Positions 23,996-29,909 of a stretch of DNA of 29,909 bases are shown here, one piece after another. Each line of letters starts with the position of its first letter. The stretch's first letter is position 1. The stretch is taken from positions 1 through 29,909 of the forward strand of contig QQUK01000268.1 in the NCBI GenBank assembly GCA_008501655.1. Reading direction: 5' to 3'. Below the pieces are notes generated by a model. That model made no database searches, was not told the origin of the DNA, and was given only the letters and a program-made list of their open reading frames with translations. The DNA comes from Calditrichota bacterium. Lineage in GTDB: Bacteria; Zixibacteria; MSB-5A5; GN15; FEB-12. The position numbers and the translations under genes are program-made.

Positions 23996-25072
23996 CTACT
24001 CAAGATGGTCGTTCACATCTTTAACGTGACATTTGTTACAAAGTGAACGCTGGTTGATTGAGCTATATGGATCCGGAATTTCGTATGAACCGGATTCGTC
24101 ACCATCTTCGTGAAGTAATGTTACACCAAAGTCCCAACGACCCATATCAGGTGCTGATGTGGCGTGAGCGCGGTGACAGGTCAAACACATAACCTGAGAA
24201 GCAGCGGTCGGACCAGCTGTTGAAGTTGCTGTGTTAGCAGCATCTTCAAAAGGTACTTCAGCGAGATAAGCAGAAGCAGCTACACCACCGGTGATAGCAT
24301 CGGTACCGTTGTACAGGTTATAGTTAGTAGCAATTGAACCACCGATTGTTGAACCTGATGGGTGGATAAGTTTGGTGTTGTTGTTATGGAAATCACCATG
24401 ACAGTTACCACACCATGCTGACATACCGCCCTGGTAGCCTGTATGCAGAGTTTGTGATTCACCACCACCGAAGAATAAGGAAGGTCCACCTTCAGCTGTC
24501 GGAGCAGCGTTTGTGAATGTGTAGAGACCGTCCTGAACGGATGTAGCACCGTAAAGCATACGGAAGTTTGTGTTACCGTGCGGGTCGTGACATGATGAAC
24601 AACCGAGCTGAGAAGCCGGGAAAGTTCCACCAGGAGCAGCGGTTAAAACCGGGTCTGCACCAACACCCATGGAAGGAGCGATAATTGAGTGACCGCCCTG
24701 TGCGCCAGGGATTGCATTTTCCCAAGAACCATCAGCTAATGTGTCACCACCACCGTGACCGTCATTGATGTTGTCTTCGAGCAAGAATGCAAAGTTACCT
24801 GCACCGATCAATCTCGGTGGAGCAAGCGGGTCAGTACCGAATACTTCACCTAAACGAGAAGCATGACACGACAGACATACATCTGAAGGATTTGCATCAA
24901 CGAGTAACCAAGGGTTACCATCAGGTGAATCCGGGTCTACTAAAGTACCATCTTGACTGTTATGCATTGTATGACATCCGGCACAATCAGCAACACCGGC
25001 ATCATGGAATGCAAACGAAGTACCTGCTAATACGAAGCAGAGAACCATAGCGAGTAATAAAACCTTACGCAT
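23996..25072 (-). CDS. OmcS-like hexahaem cytochrome, predicted nanowire subunit
   Basis: 358 residues; signal peptide 1-21, then a mature protein starting FHDAGVADCAGCHTMHNS. Six CXXCH at 30, 66, 158, 221, 296 and 345. From memory, Geobacter sulfurreducens OmcS starts FHSGGVAECEGCHTMHNS and shares, in the same order, APGGTYPANQLHCSSCHDPHG (here APGGTFPASQLGCSS...), GMSEWCANCH (GMSAWCGNCH), ASAYLSLAPFEE (ASAYLAEVPFED), CLSCHRAHAS (CLTCHRAHAT) and QRALCNKCH (QRSLCNKCH). His at mature position 16 (precursor 37), which in OmcS filaments ligates a haem of the adjacent subunit, is present, as are the other shared histidines (23, 128, 165, 229, 237, 303). The mature chain is about 70 residues shorter than OmcS. 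GGAGG stands 7 bases before the ATG. The gene is visibly richer in G+C than its neighbours. Likely an extracellular electron-conducting filament. Confidence 0.9.
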   Translation of the reverse strand: MRKVLLLAMVLCFVLAGTSFAFHDAGVADCAGCHTMHNSQDGTLVDPDSPDGNPWLLVDANPSDVCLSCHASRLGEVFGTDPLAPPRLIGAGNFAFLLEDNINDGHGGGDTLADGSWENAIPGAQGGHSIIAPSMGVGADPVLTAAPGGTFPASQLGCSSCHDPHGNTNFRMLYGATSVQDGLYTFTNAAPTAEGGPSLFFGGGESQTLHTGYQGGMSAWCGNCHGDFHNNNTKLIHPSGSTIGGSIATNYNLYNGTDAITGGVAASAYLAEVPFEDAANTATSTAGPTAASQVMCLTCHRAHATSAPDMGRWDFGVTLLHEDGDESGSYEIPDPYSSINQRSLCNKCHVKDVNDHLE

Positions 25073-25148
25073 TTTTATACCTCCAAATACATAAGTAGGT
25101 TATAAGAGTGAAAAAAGACTGAAACAGATAGTTCATTAGGTGAATCAT
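25065..25148 (-). CDS. 27-residue hydrophobic small ORF coupled to the OmcS-like gene
   Basis: ATG at 25148 is preceded by AAGGA with a 6-base gap. The peptide MIHLMNYLFQSFFTLITYLC... continues to a Lys/Asn-containing end and stops with TAA at 25067, inside the second and third codons of the OmcS-like gene, so the two frames overlap by 8 bases. The GGAGG site of the cytochrome lies within it. It may be a small membrane protein or merely a translation-coupling leader. No homologue is known to me. Confidence 0.4.
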   Translation of the reverse strand: MIHLMNYLFQSFFTLITYLCIWRYKNA

Positions 25149-25205
25149 CTTATTTCCTTCTTTTCTTTTGTTGTCATATATATAAGTCATATTATTATCC
25201 ATTAT

Positions 25206-26360
25206 TTACTTTTTTGCCTGAATTAATTCAGCTTGTGTTTTAATAAATTCAGGGATTTCACAGAGCTGTATTTTGTTTTCAAAAATCTGTCCGATATAAG
25301 CCTGGTGCTGTTTGTTAACAGCGAGAATAGTCGGGTGATAAAACCAGCCGGGCGAATTTCCTTTTCCACCAAATTCTCCAAGAAATTTACCGTTTAAGGA
25401 ATAGCAAACGACATTATAACGATGTTTATCCAGAATCATAATCATCGAGTTATCAACAATCTTAACATCAACAGGGAAGTTCAGCTGACCCGGTTTATTT
25501 CCTTTATAACCATAAGATCTATATTTCTTTCCTTCTGTGTCATATACCATTACCTTACCCAAAGTTGAAACAGATAAATATATCATATCATTTGCTGCTA
25601 AAATAGTACTGACGATCTGTTCTTCCTGATTAACTTTTTCCTCATCCGCCATGATTTCAAATGAATTCATGTAATTACCATCTAAATCAAACACGAAAAT
25701 CTGTTGTGATTTATCATCAAACAGATAGAGATTTTCATTTTCTATGGAAATAGAGATTATCTTCAACTGCATGTCAGTGTTTGGATTTTCCAGTTTCAAC
25801 ACTTTAATAAAAAGTCCGTCATAATCAAATTTGAATACCTGACGTCCGTCTCTGGTCGAAGCTAATATGTAGATAAAACCATTATTATCTATTTCTACAT
25901 TTATAGGGGTTGAAAAATAATCAGCACCGGGGAATTCAAACCGGAATGTCGAAGTCGAATCAAAGATGACTATTCTGTTTTTGCCCGGATCAGCAACAAA
26001 TACTTCACCGGTCTGTTTATCGATTGAAATATCAGATGGTCTCAAAAAGTCATTATTTTCACCGGGAGGGGTCAAACGCATTACAAAGTCGGCCGGGACT
26101 GATAATTGAGACTGGGCAAAAAGTGAGGTTGTGCATATTATTGTGAAAATTATCACATATATGAAGTTAAAAAATATCTTTTTACCTTTATTTGAGGCAT
26201 AAAAAAATACAGCTTTTGTAGCATTACCTGCTGAGCTGTATTGAGTTTGCTGAATATCGTTTATTTCAGTAATATCAGTACTTTTGATATGATTATGATG
26301 ATGGAAATGAGTCGGGCAATTGTGAATTTTATCACTTGTCTGTCTATGCTGTTTATTCAT
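25206..26360 (-). CDS. NHL-repeat beta-propeller, exported
   Basis: 384 residues as drawn. Residues about 85-375 are NHL/6-bladed propeller repeats: RPSDISIDKQTGEVFVADPGKNRIVIFD, FSTPINVEIDNNGFIYIL, LNFPVDVKIVDNSMIMILDKHRYNVVCY, FYHPTILAVNKQHQAYIGQ. A signal helix lies at about 62-82 (IFFNFIYVIIFTIICTTSLFA). The first 60 residues are odd: His-rich (HNCPTHFHHHNH), without a ribosome site, and the DNA there contains a terminator-like hairpin. The true start may be later, with no good ATG available (GTG at 26156 is the only standard in-frame choice). An NHL-repeat gene also neighbours omcS in Geobacter, as I recall. It probably interacts with cytochromes at the surface. Confidence 0.82.
   Translation of the reverse strand: MNKQHRQTSDKIHNCPTHFHHHNHIKSTDITEINDIQQTQYSSAGNATKAVFFYASNKGKKIFFNFIYVIIFTIICTTSLFAQSQLSVPADFVMRLTPPGENNDFLRPSDISIDKQTGEVFVADPGKNRIVIFDSTSTFRFEFPGADYFSTPINVEIDNNGFIYILASTRDGRQVFKFDYDGLFIKVLKLENPNTDMQLKIISISIENENLYLFDDKSQQIFVFDLDGNYMNSFEIMADEEKVNQEEQIVSTILAANDMIYLSVSTLGKVMVYDTEGKKYRSYGYKGNKPGQLNFPVDVKIVDNSMIMILDKHRYNVVCYSLNGKFLGEFGGKGNSPGWFYHPTILAVNKQHQAYIGQIFENKIQLCEIPEFIKTQAELIQAKK
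26201..26242 (-). terminator. Terminator-like hairpin inside the NHL leader region
   Basis: On the minus strand AATACAGCT (26242-26234) pairs perfectly with AGCTGTATT (26214-26206); the T run continues from the stem to 26201, seven T in all. The loop holds a second small stem (AGCA/TGCT). This is the shape of an intrinsic terminator, about 175 bases after the predicted transcription start, so it could act as an attenuator of the nanowire operon. Confidence 0.55.
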
Positions 26361-26423
26361 ACCAAGTAGTTTTTGTTTACTATTACCTTATAAAACTATT
26401 CTGTTTATACCTAACTTGTGAAA

Positions 26424-26451
26424 AAGATAACAATTGTCACAGAATTGTCAA
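26424..26451 (-). promoter_or_regulatory. sigma70-type promoter upstream of the NHL / OmcS-like genes
   Basis: On the minus strand TTGACA (26451-26446), a 16-base spacer and TATCTT (26429-26424). The start would be near 26417. A second pair, TTGTTA-18-TATAAA, lies just downstream. This suggests the NHL and OmcS-like genes can be transcribed independently of the 7-haem gene. Confidence 0.5.
26432..26450. promoter_or_regulatory. Direct repeat AATTGTCA in promoter, activator or repressor site candidate
   Basis: AATTGTCA occurs at 26432-26439 and again at 26443-26450. The 11-base phase is one helical turn, and the copies cover the -35 element and spacer of the predicted promoter. Response regulators of the OmpR/PhoB type bind such phased direct repeats. 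Confidence 0.4.
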
Positions 26452-26491
26452 GATAATTCTTATAAAAAAGACAAAAAAAGTTGTAAAATAA

Positions 26492-26504
26492 GGAAAATTC
26501 TTCC
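26492..26504 (-). terminator. Weak hairpin after the seven-haem cytochrome
   Basis: GGAA and TTCC form a short stem, followed on the minus strand by TTATTTTAC and a later T7 run. It may cause partial termination between the first and second genes of the locus. Confidence 0.25.
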
Positions 26505-26543
26505 AGTCCTGTTTATAACTGATTGATATACAATGTATTATAG

Positions 26544-27344
26544 TTAGTTAGCAATAACAAAACTATTGCTGTTTTGAACCCGGATATGGCATCCTGAACA
26601 GAGTTCTTTCTGACTGTCAAACTGGGCTAACAGCTTGTTTGAACCAGCAGATAAATTGTGGCAGGTCAGACATTCGATACGATTATCGAGCAATTTGAGC
26701 TTTTCATCAATATTCACTTTAATGTTTCTCATTCCGGTTTTGTACCCTTTTTCGACTATGACCTCATTCGGGTGAGAGGCGTGAAGATTGATAAAAGGGA
26801 TTTTAGCAGATGAAGAATTTTTGACATTAAGCGTACTATTAAATCCATGACAGACCAAACAGTTTTCTGAAGCTGATAGTTTCTGGGTATATAGTGAGTC
26901 AGAATGATATAAAAGCGATGCCTGTTGATGTCCGGCAGATAACTGGTCAGGTGAACTGTTTTTATTATGACAGGCAACGCAATTGTACATCTTACTATTA
27001 TCATAAAATTCAAGAGAAAAACGGCTTTCTTTAGCTTTGATTACATCGGTCTTATGGAAGGAATGACAATCAGTACAATTACGCGTTGGGTCATCATGGA
27101 AGGAGAAACCAAAATAATTTGCGCTCGATTTTAACGGGTCATGGCAATTCTGACAGGTTGCCGATCTCCCCGGAATCTCACCAGTACTGCTAATTTTGGA
27201 ATTCATTGAATGACAGTTACCACAATGGACAGTATTATGAATATCTAAAATCTCCTCTTTTTCATCAGATATTGCCATTGCTGACACTAAAAATGCAGCC
27301 AGAAGAACGGGCAGAATTCGAGAGATGTACCTATTGATGTTCAT
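26544..27344 (-). CDS. Seven-haem c-type cytochrome
   Basis: 266 residues with a signal peptide (about 1-24, LPVLLAAFLVSAMA). Seven CXXCH motifs: CGNCH at 41, then CQNCH, CTDCH, CVACH, CLVCH, CLTCH and CSGCH. Unlike the large cytochromes of this locus, motif spacing is irregular, with a haem-free stretch (about 175-225). Distal His candidates include the HDDP and FHK segments. It is the first gene of the minus-strand locus, about 180 bases upstream of the NHL gene. Likely a periplasmic or surface electron carrier feeding the conduit. The ATG lacks a nearby ribosome site: AGGAG lies 20 bases upstream, behind a stop codon, so the start is less certain than the reading frame. Confidence 0.9.
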   Translation of the reverse strand: MNINRYISRILPVLLAAFLVSAMAISDEKEEILDIHNTVHCGNCHSMNSKISSTGEIPGRSATCQNCHDPLKSSANYFGFSFHDDPTRNCTDCHSFHKTDVIKAKESRFSLEFYDNSKMYNCVACHNKNSSPDQLSAGHQQASLLYHSDSLYTQKLSASENCLVCHGFNSTLNVKNSSSAKIPFINLHASHPNEVIVEKGYKTGMRNIKVNIDEKLKLLDNRIECLTCHNLSAGSNKLLAQFDSQKELCSGCHIRVQNSNSFVIAN

Positions 27345-27610
27345 ACAGAAATTATCGTCAGGTTACTCCTTTATTCTTATATAAATGTGCTGATTATCCC
27401 CTATTTTAAAGAAATTGTTCTAATTTAGACCATAAAGAAGAATGTTTTTGTCCTGATTTATTGCTCCCAGAGAACCATCCTTAAAGAAGTGCAACATAAA
27501 TACAAATTGACATATGCGCAAAAATTGTTACTTTATTAAGAGACAATTTACAACTTTAAAGACCCACACAATACACGTTAAATGTAGAAATCTAACAGTC
27601 AGGACGATTT

Positions 27611-29909
27611 ATGTGCTTATCATCTCCTCATCGGTCAAAGATCTTAATCTTTGCTGTTTTACTATTTTTATTTAGTTCAAACATCTCAGCTGAAAAGGGA
27701 CAGAACGACAACAACTTTGTTCCCGGTGAAATTATTATTCAGGTATCCGGCAAAAAAATGATTACGGATGTCCAGCAGTCATTTTCCCAATACAAGCTGA
27801 CAACTGTACAGCAACTTTCAAAGCGGATGAATATATGGTTATGTTCCTATGATAATAGCGGGATGAAATCATCGGACAATCAGGTATTTTTGGAAAATAT
27901 CCGTTCCCACTCAAAAGTAGCTCTCGCCCAGTTCAACCATTATATCACCAAACGGCAGACATTTCCAAACGACCCTTCGTTTTCATCTCAGTGGGATATG
28001 CATAACACCGGACAAACCGGCGGGGTATCCGATGCTGATATCGATGGTCCGGAAGCATGGGATATTACAACCGGCGGATTTACAGCAACCGGTGATGAGA
28101 TAGTTACAGCCGTTATAGACGGAGGATTTGATATAAACCATGTTGATCTCGATTTCTGGAAGAATGAAAATGAGATCCCCGGTAACTCAATTGATGATGA
28201 CGGCAATGGTTACGTTGATGACTACGACGGCTGGAATGCATACAGCAATAACGGTTCTATTCCGTCCGATGATCATGGTACTCATGTCGCCGGTACAGTT
28301 GGTGCTATCGGTAATAATGGTATTGGCGTCACCGGTGTTAACTGGACAGGTAAAGTTATGCCAATTGCCGGATCATCGAATGTAGAAGCTACAGTAGTTG
28401 CTGCATATTCGTATGTACACGAAATGCGCTCATTATATAATCAGACCGATGGCGCCTTTGGTGCTTTTGTTGTCTCCACCAATGCATCGTTTGGTGTTGA
28501 TTTTGGTGACCCGGCAAGTTACCCGATCTGGTGTGCTATCTATGATTCACTTGGTGAAGTCGGTGTGTTAAGCTGTGGAGCTACCGCAAATATCAATCTT
28601 GATGTAGATACGCAGGGTGATGTTCCAACAGCATGTGCCTCTGACTTTATGATTGCTGTTACCAACACAACTGATGATGATGTTAAAAATTCCGGTGCAG
28701 CTTATGGTACAACAACTATCGACCTTGGTGCTCCCGGAACATCGATTCTTTCAACAACTCCGGGTAACAGCTACGGAACGAAAACCGGAACCTCAATGGC
28801 AACACCCCATGTTGCGGGTGCAATTTCATTACTATATTCAAGTGCTTGTATATCATTAATAAATGATTTTAAAAACGACCCGGCATCGATTGCCTTGATT
28901 GTTAAAGATTATATTTTAGATGGAACAGATCCTATTGCATCTTTAGATGGTATTACTGTCTCCGGTGGCCGGTTAAATATTTATAATTCGATTCTTCTCG
29001 CCCAGGGTTATGCTTGCGGCGTATCTATCAATCATACACCACTCACTGATATTCGTGACAGTCTCAACGACTATCAGATTATCGCTGAGATTACATCGGA
29101 CACAACCGTGAACACCGATTCGTTGTTTATGTATTACGATGTCGGTAGTGGTTATGTAGAGAACCTTATGACTGCAACCGGTAACCCTGATGAATACGAA
29201 TCTTCAATCCCGGCACAATCCCCGGGAACAGTTATAAATTATTATATGCTTGCTATTGACACCGAAGGGAAAGCTGATACCACTGAAGTCTATAGCTTCC
29301 GGGTGATTGACTACGGTCTTGCCTTAAACCCGACCTTTGATTCTCAGACCGGTGCTGTTGATGATACGGTGTTATATCTGATGTCTGTTTCCAACGACGG
29401 TCTTTTTGCCGATGACTATACATTAACGCTGTCAGGCAACCTCTGGAACACAACTATCTGGGATGAAACACTGACATCTGAGATAACCTCAACCGGCAGC
29501 ATGAACTCAGATGATACTTTGAACTTCTATATCCGGGTCATTGTCCCGGTATCCCTGTATGGTGATTCTGATTCTGTCGGCGTAACGGCAACCTCAACCG
29601 GTGACGGCTCTTACAGCGCAACCTCCGGTATCGTGACAATCTCAGACGGAGAACCGTTTGCAATACCGTTTACCGATGATTTCCCGAATACGACAGTTGA
29701 TGTCGGTAGATGGGTTTTAAACAGCGGGGGAACTTCAAACGATATCGGTCTTGCAGAACCGTCTGCACCGTATTCTTTGAATTTAAACGGTAACCCTGAT
29801 GGCGCCGACACGGTGATGTCTCAGGCTATCGACCTTGCCGGTGAAACAAATGTCATTGTTAAATATTTCTATGAACAGACCGGCGGCGGTGATGCTCCTG
29901 AAGCAGGTG
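27611..29909 (+). CDS. Secreted subtilisin-like (S8) serine protease, 5' part
   Basis: At least 766 codons, open at the window edge. AGGA stands 6 bases before the ATG. Signal peptide about 1-32 (ILIFAVLLFLFSSNISA), then a propeptide-like segment FVPGEIIIQVSG. The catalytic triad is complete: Asp in AVIDGGFDINH, His in DDHGTHVAGT and Ser in GTSMATPHVAGA. After the catalytic domain come beta-rich regions, the last (FTDDFPNTTVDVGRW ... GLAEPSAPYSLNLNG) resembling MAM/jelly-roll-like modules common in secreted proteins of the FCB group. It is divergent from the cytochrome locus across 266 bases that contain a TTGACA (27507-27512) without a convincing -10. It may process surface proteins; a link to the cytochromes, as with the OmcZ-processing protease OzpA in Geobacter, is only a hypothesis. 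Confidence 0.92.
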   Translation, partial: MCLSSPHRSKILIFAVLLFLFSSNISAEKGQNDNNFVPGEIIIQVSGKKMITDVQQSFSQYKLTTVQQLSKRMNIWLCSYDNSGMKSSDNQVFLENIRSHSKVALAQFNHYITKRQTFPNDPSFSSQWDMHNTGQTGGVSDADIDGPEAWDITTGGFTATGDEIVTAVIDGGFDINHVDLDFWKNENEIPGNSIDDDGNGYVDDYDGWNAYSNNGSIPSDDHGTHVAGTVGAIGNNGIGVTGVNWTGKVMPIAGSSNVEATVVAAYSYVHEMRSLYNQTDGAFGAFVVSTNASFGVDFGDPASYPIWCAIYDSLGEVGVLSCGATANINLDVDTQGDVPTACASDFMIAVTNTTDDDVKNSGAAYGTTTIDLGAPGTSILSTTPGNSYGTKTGTSMATPHVAGAISLLYSSACISLINDFKNDPASIALIVKDYILDGTDPIASLDGITVSGGRLNIYNSILLAQGYACGVSINHTPLTDIRDSLNDYQIIAEITSDTTVNTDSLFMYYDVGSGYVENLMTATGNPDEYESSIPAQSPGTVINYYMLAIDTEGKADTTEVYSFRVIDYGLALNPTFDSQTGAVDDTVLYLMSVSNDGLFADDYTLTLSGNLWNTTIWDETLTSEITSTGSMNSDDTLNFYIRVIVPVSLYGDSDSVGVTATSTGDGSYSATSGIVTISDGEPFAIPFTDDFPNTTVDVGRWVLNSGGTSNDIGLAEPSAPYSLNLNGNPDGADTVMSQAIDLAGETNVIVKYFYEQTGGGDAPEAG

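Noticed and set aside
25218..25231. Perfect palindrome CTGAATTAATTCAG at the 3' end of the NHL gene
   Set aside because: It lies within coding sequence and is followed by A-rich sequence without a T run, so it is not a terminator; no further support for an operator.
25073..26420. GEMM (c-di-GMP / cGAMP) riboswitch upstream of the OmcS-like or NHL gene, as found before omcS-type genes in Geobacter
   Set aside because: I looked for the conserved ACGCAAAG core and its partner segment on the minus strand and did not find them; the hairpin at 26201-26242 remains unexplained but does not match that class. A covariance-model search would be decisive.

Overview
The window is a 29.9 kb piece of an AT-rich bacterial chromosome. 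The organism is Gram-negative: the window encodes a predicted outer-membrane beta-barrel, periplasmic multihaem cytochromes, lipoproteins and a SurA-like chaperone. I infer the FCB superphylum or a nearby candidate phylum, Zixibacteria-like, from the style of the secreted S8 protease and its C-terminal domains. This placement is weak, because the window holds no rRNA or ribosomal protein gene. No tRNA, insertion sequence or CRISPR array was seen, and no gene-free stretch exceeds about 270 bases.

Left part (1-5640, minus strand): the start of a UDP-GlcNAc 2-epimerase (truncated by the window edge), then metF and cobalamin-dependent metH, the folate/B12 methionine branch. metH is driven by a good sigma70-type promoter (TTGATA-17-TATATT) overlapped by an inverted repeat. 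A divergent radical SAM/SPASM-like protein of unknown substrate follows (5782-6690, plus).

Middle part (6700-13700): an S41 peptidase co-transcribed with a MarR-GNAT fusion regulator that has a palindromic operator candidate; a small BFD-type [2Fe-2S] protein; a RimJ-like acetyltransferase that appears to start at CTG; a membrane-anchored MsrB; a lipoprotein / ECF sigma / anti-sigma cassette; and a cysteine-free MutY lacking both the 4Fe-4S cluster and the NUDIX domain, probably translated from a leaderless mRNA.

Right part (13839-27344, all minus): the main interest of the window. Ten genes in one direction, ending in a strong terminator, look like a complete extracellular electron-transfer locus. 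In transcription order: a 7-haem cytochrome, an NHL beta-propeller, a 6-haem protein that closely resembles Geobacter OmcS (the filament-forming 'nanowire' cytochrome), a YVTN-type propeller, a beta-barrel with a discoidin-like insertion, two CsgG/LpoB-fold proteins (one lipoprotein, one with the domain twice), a SurA-like prolyl isomerase, and two giant tandem-repeat cytochromes with 26 and 16 CXXCH motifs. That is 55 haem-binding motifs in total. The OmcS-like protein keeps the six haem motifs in the OmcS order, and keeps the histidine at mature position 16 that in OmcS ligates a haem of the neighbouring subunit, so polymerisation is a specific prediction. Control features include a promoter with an 11-bp-phased direct repeat, a terminator-like hairpin inside the 5' end of the NHL reading frame, a 27-residue hydrophobic small ORF coupled to the OmcS-like gene, and a 13-bp intercistronic hairpin.

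The window ends inside a secreted subtilisin-like (S8) protease on the plus strand, divergent from the cytochrome locus.
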